NCBI GenBank assembly: GCA_946186245.1
Contig: CAMHMN010000013.1
Span: 1-44,794, forward strand
From: an uncultured Clostridia bacterium
GTDB taxonomy: Bacteria > Bacillota > Clostridia > Oscillospirales > Acutalibacteraceae
Length of the DNA stretch: 44,794 nucleotides
Direction of reading: 5' to 3'
The notes beneath the pieces were generated by a model, which was not told the origin of the DNA, did no database searches, and saw nothing but the letters and a program-made list of their open reading frames with translations. Both the position numbers and the translations under genes were made by a program. Positions 15,840 to 23,857 of the stretch are shown in pieces. Every line of letters starts with the position of its first letter. Within the stretch, counting starts at the first letter, position 1.

Positions 15840-16736
15840 TTAATTACCGCATCCGCAGCCGCAATTGCTCATTCCCGCACTCTGCCCGCGCATCATCTGC
15901 GCCTCGCTGCAGTGCAGATCGCCTGCCTTCGGCGGGAAGAATTCGTCCGCAGGGAAGCTGATCTTCTTGAAAAGCTCGCACGGACTCTCGCTCCCCGAAT
16001 CCACGCAAATCTTATCCGGCATGCAGAAATCGTACACCGGTACCAGCATCTGGACCTGTCTTTCCAGCTGAATGATCATGAAGATGCCCAGCGTCACCTT
16101 CACCGCCTTCTCCGCAAGCCTGTGGTCAAAGCTGCCCGCGAACATTCTCGCCACGCGGTTCGGCACACAGCAGCAGGGATAATGCGTCTCACACACCGGA
16201 ACGATCTTCGCGCCAAGGCCAATCGGTTCGGCGATCTGAACCGTGGCTCTCGGAAGGTTGCCCGCCGGCATGTTCTGCTCGTCGTCGTCGCCGCCGATAT
16301 AATCGGAGCTGAATACCTTCACACTGCCCTCGCTGCCATAAAGAATCGCCTTCTTGTTGTAGACGCAAAGACCTCTGACTTCACACGAAGGGCTGATCGG
16401 CGACATGGAAACGTCCAGCTTCACGCAGAAATACACCGTAATATCCACGGAATAATAGCCTCTGTTGAACGGCACCGGTTCGGTGTCAATCACGACATTC
16501 ACCACATCGGCGGATTTCAGACGAACGCCCAGCGCGTTGTTGATCATATCCTGGTCGCGTTCCACAAAGAACACCTGAAGGTCTTCCAGGCATTCCCTGT
16601 CGCGGCAGGCGTCGTAAACCCTTCCGGCATTGATGCAGACAGCCTCCTTGAAGCAGTCGCGTCTGCCGCACTGTGCGGTTCTGTCGCCGAGGGTCTGGGC
16701 ATTTCCGCCCATGCATTGTGCATTTTTCTCACCCAT
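15840..16736 (-). CDS. Conserved Cys-rich protein of Clostridia, unknown function
   Basis: A 298-residue soluble protein with a Cys-rich N-terminus (TAQCGRRDCFKEAVCINAG, then CRDRECLEDLQVFF), a central beta-rich region and a Cys-rich end, MSNCGCGCGN. It is a widespread uncharacterised Clostridia protein type. The RDCFKEAVCINAGRVYDACRD-like core is reminiscent of spore-coat or metal-binding proteins, but that is inference. GGAGG lies 10 nt before the ATG. Upstream lies a short perfect palindrome (16764-16780) with no T-run. Confidence 0.72.
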   Translation of the reverse strand: MGEKNAQCMGGNAQTLGDRTAQCGRRDCFKEAVCINAGRVYDACRDRECLEDLQVFFVERDQDMINNALGVRLKSADVVNVVIDTEPVPFNRGYYSVDITVYFCVKLDVSMSPISPSCEVRGLCVYNKKAILYGSEGSVKVFSSDYIGGDDDEQNMPAGNLPRATVQIAEPIGLGAKIVPVCETHYPCCCVPNRVARMFAGSFDHRLAEKAVKVTLGIFMIIQLERQVQMLVPVYDFCMPDKICVDSGSESPCELFKKISFPADEFFPPKAGDLHCSEAQMMRGQSAGMSNCGCGCGN

Positions 16737-16763
16737 TGAATATGTCCTCCTTAGTTGTAGATA

Positions 16764-16780
16764 GCAGGGAATTTCCCTGC
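16764..16780. repeat. Perfect 17-bp palindrome
   Basis: GCAGGGAATTTCCCTGC lies between the ABC permease gene and the Cys-rich gene. It has no U-run, so it may be an operator, an RNA-stabilising hairpin or a weak pause site. Confidence 0.45.
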
Positions 16781-16816
16781 ATTACATAATATGAGGACTT
16801 CGGGTCAAATGTTCAA

Positions 16817-17608
16817 TCAGGCGGCAATATCCCTTGTTCTGTAGATGAAATACGCGGTGAAAATGCTTGTCACGGTCACGCCAAGGCCGATGCAAAGGGG
16901 AATGGCTTCGATGGAGCCCTGGTTGACAAACACGTCGGTGGCATTGGAATAGCTGAATGGCGTGATGTATTTGAGGAAATCGGCCTGCTCCGTGATGCGT
17001 GCCACGATGTCCAGCACATACAGCACCAGCGCGATTCCAAGCCCCAGACCCAGGCTGCTGCGCTTGGAATAAGCCGACAGCGCCAGGCAGACGGAAGCAA
17101 TCTCGGTCTGCGCCGCGAACTGCGCAAGGATATAGCACACAAGGCACTTCATGCTGAGCGATTCGCCGATCAGGGCGGCGGAACCGGCGAACACCCCGAA
17201 GGCGACGACGTCGAACAGGCAAAGATAGGTCAGAATCGCCAGCAGCTTGCCGGTGACGATGCCGCAGCGTCCGATGGTCAGCGTATGCAGGAATTCCGCC
17301 GTGTGGCCGCTTTCTTCCTTCGACAGGGCGGAAATACCCAGAAGCGCCGCGTACATTCCACCGCCGAGGGCGAAGATGGTGCCGATTTCGGTGCCGAAGA
17401 AGCCCTCCAGCGTCGTGATGGCCAGCTTGTCCATGCCGAATGCCGCGGAAAATCCGCCCATGGAGGCAAACGCGTCCGACATATCCGCCATGGAATCGTC
17501 GATCAGCGGGAAAAGAAAGATGCAGCCCGCCGACATCGACAGTACTCCCAGAAGCCAGATCAGAAAGCCGACCCGGTTCAGTTTCAGTTCGTGTTTATAT
17601 AACGTCAT
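16817..17608 (-). CDS. ABC-2 type exporter permease
   Basis: The membrane component of an ABC exporter, 263 residues with about six membrane segments (near 15-35, 60-90, 105-130, 140-165, 170-200 and 235-258). The N-terminus MTLYKHELKLNRVGFLIWLL and the KEESGHTAEFLHTLTIGR loop are typical of ABC-2 permeases. It lies downstream of its ATPase (17721-18596). The substrate is unknown; bacitracin, lantibiotic or lipid export would be typical alternatives. Confidence 0.85.
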   Translation of the reverse strand: MTLYKHELKLNRVGFLIWLLGVLSMSAGCIFLFPLIDDSMADMSDAFASMGGFSAAFGMDKLAITTLEGFFGTEIGTIFALGGGMYAALLGISALSKEESGHTAEFLHTLTIGRCGIVTGKLLAILTYLCLFDVVAFGVFAGSAALIGESLSMKCLVCYILAQFAAQTEIASVCLALSAYSKRSSLGLGLGIALVLYVLDIVARITEQADFLKYITPFSYSNATDVFVNQGSIEAIPLCIGLGVTVTSIFTAYFIYRTRDIAA

Positions 17609-17720
17609 AGGATACCCTCCAAATCATTTTTTATTCCAGCGCCGCTTGCGGTGCTCTTAATTGATTCATTTTTCATTTTTCAGTCTTCAGTTTTCATTTA
17701 GCGAACGAACGTGTGCGCTT

Positions 17721-18596
17721 TCAGTCGTAGTACTGCATGAATACATCCTCCAGGGAAGGTTCTTCGATGGAGAGGTCTTGGACGTCGTGAGCGGACAGGG
17801 CTTTCAATAAATCATTCATGCTGCCGCTGTAGACAAATTCCATGCCGCCGTCGGTCTGCACGACCTTGCTCATTCCGTCGAGCCGGAGGTCGCGAACGCC
17901 TTCCGCCCGGATGAATTTGGCGCCGGTGTGGGCGAGATGATCAATGGTGTCGCAGGCAATGAGCCTTCCCTCGCGGATGATCGCCGCCTTCCCGCAGTAC
18001 TTCCTGATTTCCGACAGCACATGGGAGGAAAGGAAGCAGGTTGCTCCCTGGGCATTGTATTCCCTGACCAGCTCGAAGAATTCCGCCTGAATCAGCGGAT
18101 CGAGTCCCGACGTCGGCTCGTCGAAGATAAACAGCTCCGGCCTGTGCTGCATGGCGCAGACGATGCCCACCTTCTTGCGGTTGCCGAGGGAAAGCTCTTC
18201 AATGCGCTTTTTGGTATCCACCTTCAGGCGTTCGCAGAGCTTGGCGGCTTCTTCGCGGCAATCCACTCCCCGCACGTCGGCGGCGAACCGAATGACCTCC
18301 GAAACCTTCATGGAGGGATAGAACTGCGTTTCGGAAGGCATATAGCCGATGCGCTTCATGATGTCCCTGTGGCCCTTGACGATATCGCATCCCAGAATCT
18401 CCGCGCTGCCGCCGGTCGGCCTGATCAGCCCCAGCAGACAGCGGATGGTGGTGGATTTGCCGGCGCCGTTCGGGCCGAGAAAGCCGAAGATCTCCCCCCT
18501 CTGCACCTCGAAGGAAACGTCCTCAATGCCCCGGTTTTTACCGTAGGTCTTGGTGAGGCTTTTAATGGTGATGGCACTGGTGTTTTCAGCGTTCAT
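17721..18596 (-). CDS. ABC exporter ATP-binding protein
   Basis: A 291-residue ATPase that powers the permease encoded next to it. Walker A GPNGAGKST (about 41-49), a Q-loop region near GYMPSETQFYP, signature LSLGNRKKVGIV (divergent LSGGQ) and Walker B LFIFDEPTSGLDP are intact, followed by SSHVLSEI (H-loop). The C-terminal extension carries a SIEEPSLEDVFMQYY tail typical of CcmA/drug-export ATPases. The ATG at 18596 has a GGGAGAG site; the gene overlaps the small membrane protein upstream by 11 nt. Confidence 0.92.
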   Translation of the reverse strand: MNAENTSAITIKSLTKTYGKNRGIEDVSFEVQRGEIFGFLGPNGAGKSTTIRCLLGLIRPTGGSAEILGCDIVKGHRDIMKRIGYMPSETQFYPSMKVSEVIRFAADVRGVDCREEAAKLCERLKVDTKKRIEELSLGNRKKVGIVCAMQHRPELFIFDEPTSGLDPLIQAEFFELVREYNAQGATCFLSSHVLSEIRKYCGKAAIIREGRLIACDTIDHLAHTGAKFIRAEGVRDLRLDGMSKVVQTDGGMEFVYSGSMNDLLKALSAHDVQDLSIEEPSLEDVFMQYYD

Positions 18597-18774
18597 GCTG
18601 ATCTCTCCCTTCATTCTGTTTGTAATGAGTCAGCAGCTTGTTGAGCTGCCTGGTGTCCAGCCTTCTCTTGACGATGAAGCAGAGAATGACGCAGACGTAT
18701 GTGAAAATGATATACATCGCAAAGAAGGCCGTCATCCATTCGCCGCTGTCGATCTGACGCAGTGTGATTTTCAT
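18586..18774 (-). CDS. Small single-span membrane protein of the ABC operon
   Basis: A 62-residue protein with one hydrophobic helix (about residues 14-36) and a basic C-terminal half (KRRLDTRQLNKLL). A GGGGAAG site precedes the ATG, and the stop overlaps the ATPase start by 11 nt, which supports real translation. It is the first gene of the exporter operon. A role as accessory or regulatory subunit is inference; the family is not recognised. Confidence 0.65.
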   Translation of the reverse strand: MKITLRQIDSGEWMTAFFAMYIIFTYVCVILCFIVKRRLDTRQLNKLLTHYKQNEGRDQHER

Positions 18775-18802
18775 GCCGTCACTTCCCCTTTGTTCTTACG
18801 GT

Positions 18803-18834
18803 ATTATAATACACGGTGCCTGCACAGATTGCAA
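18803..18834 (-). promoter_or_regulatory. ABC operon promoter with 20-bp spacer
   Basis: TTGCAA (18829-18834) and TATAAT (18803-18808) on the minus strand with a 20-bp spacer holding the dyad GTGCCTGCAC (18816-18825). Such overlong spacers occur in promoters controlled by MerR or GntR-type regulators. Confidence 0.55.
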
Positions 18835-18840
18835 GTCATT

Positions 18841-18869
18841 TTACGCAAGAGGGAATATTTCTTGCGTAA
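18841..18869. promoter_or_regulatory. Inverted repeat in the divergent promoter region
   Basis: TTACGCAAGA (18841-18850) and TCTTGCGTAA (18860-18869) form a perfect 10-bp inverted repeat with a 9-nt gap, between the ABC operon promoter and the promoter at 18906. It is a likely protein-binding site for one or both directions. Confidence 0.6.
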
Positions 18870-18905
18870 GTTGCATCTTCTTTGCGAATTTCAATGAAAT
18901 ACATC

Positions 18906-18934
18906 TTGCAATTCCACGCGTCAGGCTTTATAAT
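18906..18934 (+). promoter_or_regulatory. Sigma-A promoter of the SipW-like gene
   Basis: TTGCAA (18906-18911), 17-bp spacer and TATAAT (18929-18934), about 40 bp before the ATG at 18973. Confidence 0.7.
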
Positions 18935-18972
18935 GTATATGGAATCACTGAAAAAAAGGGGTTTGTTAAAAA

Positions 18973-19449
18973 ATGATAGCAAAAATCATCAGAGCGATTT
19001 CGGGTCTGCTTCTCATAATTCAATGCCTGGTGCTGATTGCCTTCTTCGGCATCCTGCCGCTGCTGGGCTTTTCCGTCTGTCCGGTGCAGGGCAGCAACGC
19101 CGACAGCATCTACAAGGACGGTTCCCTCGCCTTTGTGCAGGAAGTATCCCCAAGCGATCTGAATGCCGGCGACATCGCCCTTTATTACAAAGGCCGCACC
19201 GCTGTCGGCTCGGAAATCACCGCCAACGACGCGGCGGGTTCCAGAATCACCGTCAAGGCCAAGAACGGCACCGCCGCCATTCCCTACAGGAAGGTTTCCG
19301 GCAGGGGCACTTCCTTCTCCGTGCCGATGATGGGAACATACGCCAACTGGCTCACCGCCGGCAAGGGACTGCTCTACAGCGTCATCGCGCTGGGCGCGGT
19401 TTTCCTGGTCTTTGGAATCTCTGCCTTCTGCGTGAGGGACAAGGAATAA
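18973..19449 (+). CDS. Signal peptidase I-like (SipW-type) membrane protein, degenerate active site
   Basis: A 158-residue protein with an N-terminal membrane segment (about 5-32), a central beta-rich extracytoplasmic domain and a second membrane segment near the C-terminus (about 128-150), the layout of ER/SipW-type signal peptidases. The usual SGSMxP catalytic-serine motif is replaced by VQGSNADSIYKDGS, and no His-Arg motif is visible downstream, so peptidase activity is doubtful. GDIALYY and VPMMGTYANWLT fit the fold. It has its own promoter. Confidence 0.65.
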   Translation: MIAKIIRAISGLLLIIQCLVLIAFFGILPLLGFSVCPVQGSNADSIYKDGSLAFVQEVSPSDLNAGDIALYYKGRTAVGSEITANDAAGSRITVKAKNGTAAIPYRKVSGRGTSFSVPMMGTYANWLTAGKGLLYSVIALGAVFLVFGISAFCVRDKE

Positions 19450-19476
19450 GCCGTTTTTTCGGCGGAGTTTCTTTCC

Positions 19477-19641
19477 TTAGAGCCTGATGAGAATCTCCGC
19501 GTGTGCGGATTGCGCCGTCAGATTTTTCGCCGGATGAAGGGAGTTTTCTGCCGCCATACTCTCGTATTGCAAGCCAAATTCTCAAAATATCGCGGAAAAG
19601 AGGCAGGCAAACTGTGCGTGGAGAGATTCTGAACAGGCTCT
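19477..19641. mobile_element. MITE-like element with TTA target duplication
   Basis: A 159-bp sequence (19480-19638) with terminal inverted repeats: left end GAGCCTGATGAGAATCTC, right end (complement) GAGCCTGTTCAGAATCTC, 16 of 18 positions equal. TTA flanks both sides (19477-19479 and 19639-19641), as expected for a TNA target duplication used by several IS5-family groups. It has no transposase gene. The short internal ORF on each strand is not convincing. Confidence 0.65.
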
Positions 19642-19663
19642 TATGCAAAAAAATCAAAAAAGG

Positions 19664-19691
19664 CCTTGACAAATCGCAAAGTGCTGATATA
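19664..19691 (+). promoter_or_regulatory. Promoter of the T-box leader and leuA
   Basis: TTGACA (19664-19669), 16-bp spacer and TATAAT (19686-19691). Transcription would begin near 19698, just downstream of the MITE. Confidence 0.75.
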
Positions 19692-19697
19692 ATTGTT

Positions 19698-20018
19698 ATA
19701 AAGCTGAATACCAAAAAGACTGTGAAGGGAACAAGACACAGCCTCGGCGTCTCAGAGAGTCGGCGGTCGCTGCAAAGCCGATGTCACGAGCTGTGTGTAT
19801 AACTCATCCCGGAGTTTTCCGTCCGATTCATAAACCGTAGGGCGGAACGTCCCGGCAGCGTTATTTGCCGGAGCCTTGCTGGAGGCTCACTGAGGGTGTG
19901 TTTTCTGATGGGAAGCACACTGAAATCAGGGTGGTACCGTGTGGAATGTTTTTTCGTGGATAAAAATATTCTTCGCCCCTGCATGCCGTATTTCAGCGGC
20001 AGCAGGGGCGGTTTTTGT
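19698..20018 (+). ncRNA. T-box leader (leucine, CUC specifier)
   Basis: The conserved T-box AGGGTGGTACCG lies at 19928-19939, and the terminator CGCCCCTGC/GCAGGGGCG (19974-20010) is followed by GTTTTTGTT. Stem I is closed by ACACAGC/GCTGTGT; the specifier loop holds CTC at 19803-19805, read as a leucine codon and matching leuA downstream. Uncharged tRNA-Leu would stabilise the antiterminator and turn on leuA. Confidence 0.9.
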
Positions 20019-20088
20019 TGCCTTTGTGAAATTCATATAGTCCGGGCATTCAGTTTTGCATTATTATAATTTTTCAGGAGGCATTATT

Positions 20089-21792
20089 ATGAAAGGATTT
20101 GAAAAATACACTCCTTTCGGACGTGTGACACAGCTCAAGGACCGTACATGGCCCGACAATCTCATCGAAAAAGCGCCGGTGTGGTGCTCGGTCGATATGC
20201 GAGACGGCAACCAGGCACTGGTTGACCCCATGAATCTCGAAGAGAAAATCAAGATGTTCCGCGAGCTGGTGAGGGTCGGCTTCAAGGAGATCGAAGTCGG
20301 CTTCCCTTCCGCCAGCGACACTGAATACGAAATTCTCCGCGCACTCATCGAGCGGAATCTCATTCCCGACGACGTGACCATTCAGGTGCTGGTGCAGGCG
20401 AGAGAACACCTCATCCGCAAGACCTTTGAGGCTATCGACGGCGCCAAGAACGTCATTGTGCATTTCTATAATTCCACCTCCACGCTCCAGCGCAAGGTGG
20501 TTTTCCACAAGGACATGGACGCCATCACCGAGATTGCCGTGAACGGCGCGAAGCTCATCCGCGAGCTGACCGACAAGATGGACACCTCCGGCATGAATAT
20601 CCGCTTTGAATACAGCCCCGAGAGCTTCTCCGGCACCGAGCCGGAATTCGCCGTGTCGATCTGCAACGAGGTTGCCAAGGCCATCGGCGCCGACAAAGAG
20701 CACCCCATTATTTTCAACCTGCCGTCCACCGTGCAGCTCTCCACCCCGAATATCTTCGCCGACCAGATTGAATACTTCTGCCGCCACATCGACAACCGCG
20801 AGGCGGTCATCGTCAGCGTGCACCCGCACAACGACCGCGGCACAGGCGTCGCGGACGCGGAGCTTGCCCTGCTCGCGGGAGCCGACCGCATTGAAGGCAC
20901 CCTCTTCGGCAACGGCGAACGCACCGGCAATGTCGATATTGTCACCGTCGCGCTGAATATGTTCAGCCAGGGCATCGACCCGATGCTGGATTTCAGCGAC
21001 ATCAAACGCACCCGGGCCATCTATGAGGAATGCACCAGAATGCGCGTCCATGAACGCACGCCCTACGCCGGCGATCTGGTCTTCACCGCCTTCTCCGGCT
21101 CCCATCAGGACGCCATCAAGAAGGGCACCGATTACATGGCGGAAAGCGGCAGCGACAAGTGGGAAGTTCCCTACCTGCCGATCTCTCCCGCCGACGTGGG
21201 AAGGGAATACGAGCCTATCATCCGCATCAATTCCCAGTCGGGCAAAGGCGGCGCCGCCTTCGTCATGCAGCAGATGTTCGGCTACAACATGCCCAAGGGA
21301 ATGCACCCCGAATTCGGCTACTACGTCAAGAAGGAAGCCGATGCCAAGGGCAAGGAACTCTCCCCGCAGGAGATCTTCATGCTCTTTGACAAGCAGTATC
21401 TCCACGCCCGTTCGCCCTATGCGCTGGGCAAGCACGAGCTTTACAATACCGTCGCCGAGAACGACGAGGAATCGGTGACCACCTTCAAGGGCACCCTCAA
21501 ATGCCACAATCAGGAGATCGCCATCGAAGGCTCCGGCAACGGACCCATTGACGCCTTCTTTGACGCGCTGAAGAAGCAGGGCATTCCCAACTACAAATTC
21601 GCCAATTACTACGAGCATGCCATCGGTTCAGGCGCCGATGCGAAGGCCTGCGCCTACGTCGAGCTGCTCACGCCCGAAGGAGCCAATGTATTCGGCGTCG
21701 GCGTGCACAGCAATATCAACATCGCATCCATCAAGGCAGTCGTCTGCGCCGTCAACCGCGCTCTCAACATCGACCACGTCTACAACGACTGA
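20089..21792 (+). CDS. leuA: 2-isopropylmalate synthase
   Basis: LeuA condenses acetyl-CoA with 2-oxoisovalerate, the first committed step of leucine synthesis. The 567-residue length matches the longer LeuA2 form with a C-terminal LeuA dimer/allosteric domain. The catalytic barrel shows VDMRDGNQALVDPM and the metal-binding VHPHNDRGTG, followed by EGTLFGNGERTGNVD. The chosen ATG at 20089 has GGAGG 7 nt upstream; an in-frame ATG upstream at 20056 has none. It is controlled by the leucine T-box. No other leu genes follow; the terminator at 21828 ends the unit. Confidence 0.95.
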   Translation: MKGFEKYTPFGRVTQLKDRTWPDNLIEKAPVWCSVDMRDGNQALVDPMNLEEKIKMFRELVRVGFKEIEVGFPSASDTEYEILRALIERNLIPDDVTIQVLVQAREHLIRKTFEAIDGAKNVIVHFYNSTSTLQRKVVFHKDMDAITEIAVNGAKLIRELTDKMDTSGMNIRFEYSPESFSGTEPEFAVSICNEVAKAIGADKEHPIIFNLPSTVQLSTPNIFADQIEYFCRHIDNREAVIVSVHPHNDRGTGVADAELALLAGADRIEGTLFGNGERTGNVDIVTVALNMFSQGIDPMLDFSDIKRTRAIYEECTRMRVHERTPYAGDLVFTAFSGSHQDAIKKGTDYMAESGSDKWEVPYLPISPADVGREYEPIIRINSQSGKGGAAFVMQQMFGYNMPKGMHPEFGYYVKKEADAKGKELSPQEIFMLFDKQYLHARSPYALGKHELYNTVAENDEESVTTFKGTLKCHNQEIAIEGSGNGPIDAFFDALKKQGIPNYKFANYYEHAIGSGADAKACAYVELLTPEGANVFGVGVHSNINIASIKAVVCAVNRALNIDHVYND

Positions 21793-21827
21793 ATATCGGT
21801 CAGCCGTCAGCCACAATAAAACAAATA

Positions 21828-21874
21828 AACGGTGTAGCAGTCACTCGAAGAAAGTGCTGCTGCACCGTTTTTTT
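21828..21874 (+). terminator. Intrinsic terminator of leuA
   Basis: AACGGTGTAGCAG pairs with CTGCTGCACCGTT across a 15-nt loop (one mismatch), followed by T-runs, 36 bp after the leuA stop. Confidence 0.85.
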
Positions 21875-21893
21875 CATTTCACCCCCACCGCTG

Positions 21894-22820
21894 TCAGTCG
21901 AATCTCGTTTCAATGAATTTGTCGGCGCAGCAGGGGGAATAGACGAATCTGTCCATGTGATCGCCTTCAAAAAAGTATCTGGGCGGAGAAGGCGGACAGT
22001 CGTAACGGAAGGTGTCCACCAGCACCAGCTTGATCTTCATGCGCTCGGGAATGATGCTCTTGATGTAGACGCTCGCGCCGCAGCCGGCTTCAATGCCGTC
22101 GCGCTTCTCGGCAAGCCCCGCGAGATTGGGCATGATTTCCACGAATACGCCGTAATCCTCCACCGAACGGACTATGCCGGTGACGGTTTCGCCGATCTGG
22201 AAAAGCGAGGCGTTTTCCGCCCAGGTGCCAAGCAGCTCCCTGTGGCTGAGGGAAATCCTTCCTCCCGGCTCCTTTGAACGGACGACGGCTCGGATGTCCA
22301 TGCCGACGGTAAACCGGTCGGAGGGATGAGAGATTCTCGACACCGACATAGTGTCGATGCTCATGAGAGAAGGGATGCCGCAGCCGACGTCCACAAACGC
22401 CCCGAACTGTTCCAGGTGGGTCACCCGGCTGTCGATGACGTCGCCGGGACGCAGGTTTGAAATGTACTGTTCCATGCACATCTGCTGCACGGCCCTTCGG
22501 GAGAGAGTCGCGTAAGGGATTCCGTGACGGTCGGCGCAGATCTTGGTGACCGTAAAGCATACCGGCTTGCCGACGCGTGAAATAATGGCGATATCGCGTG
22601 TGGTTCCCTGGGCGATGCCGAGGGCGCATTCCTCGCGCGGAATGACGCCGTTCATGCAGCCGAGGTCCACGATCAGGTTGTGACTGCTGTCACAGACGGA
22701 AGCTCTCGCCTCCAGAATCGTTCCGTTTTCCATAGCGCAGGCGAGCGACGCGGGGGACGCCATTGCCTCGGTGTTGCGCTGGGTATTCAATATCTTTCCT
22801 TCTGGCAAAAATCTTGTCAT
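21894..22820 (-). CDS. S1 RNA-binding domain protein (ribosomal S1-like)
   Basis: A 308-residue protein with repeated OB-fold S1 modules: residues about 25-100 (GTILEARASVCDSSHNLIVDL), a second around 125-200 (GDVIDSRVTHLEQFGAFVDVG, then RISLSHRELLGTWAEN) and a third around 210-270 (GETVTGIVRSVEDYGVFVEI). It is a short relative of ribosomal protein S1, probably binding mRNA or the ribosome. It is convergent with leuA and divergent from spoIIGA. I see no clear promoter. Confidence 0.88.
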   Translation of the reverse strand: MTRFLPEGKILNTQRNTEAMASPASLACAMENGTILEARASVCDSSHNLIVDLGCMNGVIPREECALGIAQGTTRDIAIISRVGKPVCFTVTKICADRHGIPYATLSRRAVQQMCMEQYISNLRPGDVIDSRVTHLEQFGAFVDVGCGIPSLMSIDTMSVSRISHPSDRFTVGMDIRAVVRSKEPGGRISLSHRELLGTWAENASLFQIGETVTGIVRSVEDYGVFVEIMPNLAGLAEKRDGIEAGCGASVYIKSIIPERMKIKLVLVDTFRYDCPPSPPRYFFEGDHMDRFVYSPCCADKFIETRFD

Positions 22821-22932
22821 TTTCAGCTCTGCCTTCCTGAGGACAGCTTTCCGGAATTTTTATGAATTCGCTGCCGTTTTTGTTCCCTGCATGTATATGA
22901 ATGGGGGCAACGGAATATGATTATTTTTTCGG

Positions 22933-22976
22933 CTGACATATTCTGACAAAATGGAGAATAGATATGGAAGTATAAT
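22933..22976 (+). promoter_or_regulatory. spoIIG-type promoter with probable Spo0A boxes
   Basis: CTGACA (22943-22948, -35-like) is followed by a 22-bp spacer and TATAAT (22971-22976). A second CTGACA lies exactly 10 bp upstream (22933-22938). The B. subtilis spoIIG promoter likewise has a 22-bp spacer and paired 0A-boxes one helical turn apart. Spo0A activation is inferred from this match. Confidence 0.7.
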
Positions 22977-23012
22977 GCTTTGAGAAGAAAAAACGGGGAG
23001 ACGATTGACGCC

Positions 23013-23837
23013 TTGAAACAGACGGTTTATGCGGATGTGCTGCTTGCGCTCAATTTTTTTATCAATTACTTCCTGCTGCTTTCGGTGGGCAGAATCATGC
23101 GGGCGCCCGTCAGCCGCACGCGAATTTGTCTGGGGGCGGCGTTCGGCGCGGCCTGTTCGCTGACGCTCTTTCTGCCTCCGGTCGGTCTGGCTGCCGGATG
23201 CATCCTCAAGATGACCATTTCCTCGGTGATGGTCCTGATCGCCTTCCGGCTGAAAAGCGTGAAGGCGTTCGGGCATACTCTTCTGGTAACCTGCGCGGTG
23301 ACATTCGGCTTCGGCGGGGCAATGCTGGCTCTCTGGCTGGCATTCGCTCCGAGGGGAATGGTCTACCGCAACGGGACGGTTTATTTCAGCCTCTCGCCGG
23401 AATTCGTGATGGCGGTCACAGTGGCGTGCTATTCGATCATCACCCTTGCGGGGAAAATCTGCCGCCGCCTGGAGCTTCGCGGGGGGGAATGCCGCGCCGT
23501 TATCCGCTGCGAAGGCGCGGTGCGTTCGCTGCGCCTGCTCTGTGACAGCGGCAATCTGCTCACGGAGCCGTTTTCGGGGCTGCCGGTCGTGATCGTCCGG
23601 CGGAATGCACTGGGCAGGACGCTTCCCGAAGGATTCCCGGAGCAATCGGGGGTGAAATTCCGGGTGATTCCCTATTCGGCGGTCGGCGGCGAAGGACTTC
23701 TCTGCGCCTTCCGCCCGGAGAGTGTGGAAATCCGTCTGGACAGGCGAAGGCAGCGGGTGGAATGTTATGTGGCCGTGACGGACAAACTGGAGCCGTGCGA
23801 TTACGACGGCATCATCAACCCGAAAATCTTAGAATAA
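23013..23837 (+). CDS. spoIIGA: Sigma-E processing peptidase SpoIIGA
   Basis: SpoIIGA is a membrane-embedded aspartic protease that removes the pro-sequence of Sigma-E in the mother cell after septation. This 274-residue copy has five hydrophobic segments in the first 150 residues, then a cytoplasmic protease domain with the active motif [19 protein letters not shown] use TTG 23013, because its start [19 protein letters not shown] matches the usual beginning of the family, a GGGGAG lies at 22995-23000, and the earlier TTG at 22980 would precede the predicted transcription start. It is immediately followed by sigE, the conserved order. Confidence 0.88.
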   Translation: MKQTVYADVLLALNFFINYFLLLSVGRIMRAPVSRTRICLGAAFGAACSLTLFLPPVGLAAGCILKMTISSVMVLIAFRLKSVKAFGHTLLVTCAVTFGFGGAMLALWLAFAPRGMVYRNGTVYFSLSPEFVMAVTVACYSIITLAGKICRRLELRGGECRAVIRCEGAVRSLRLLCDSGNLLTEPFSGLPVVIVRRNALGRTLPEGFPEQSGVKFRVIPYSAVGGEGLLCAFRPESVEIRLDRRRQRVECYVAVTDKLEPCDYDGIINPKILE

Positions 23838-23857
23838 TATCGAGAGTGAAGATCAAA

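Noticed and set aside
15617..15961. Plus-strand frame across the structured element
   Set aside because: Its apparent hydrophobic peptide comes from T-rich repeats, and it runs antisense into the Cys-rich gene without a convincing site.
15813..16739. Open frame antisense to the Cys-rich protein
   Set aside because: The minus-strand gene has a strong GGAGG site and conserved Cys motifs; the plus frame has neither.
19503..19802. Short ORF in the MITE and T-box leader
   Set aside because: It crosses the MITE end, the promoter and T-box stem I, with no family match; the RNA and mobile-element explanation is better.
20074..21618. Long open frame antisense to leuA
   Set aside because: It lies wholly inside the high-GC leuA gene, has no ribosome site and has a skewed composition; it is a mirror of leuA codon bias.
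22980..23012. Upstream TTG start for SpoIIGA
   Set aside because: It would precede the predicted start of transcription and add residues absent from the family.
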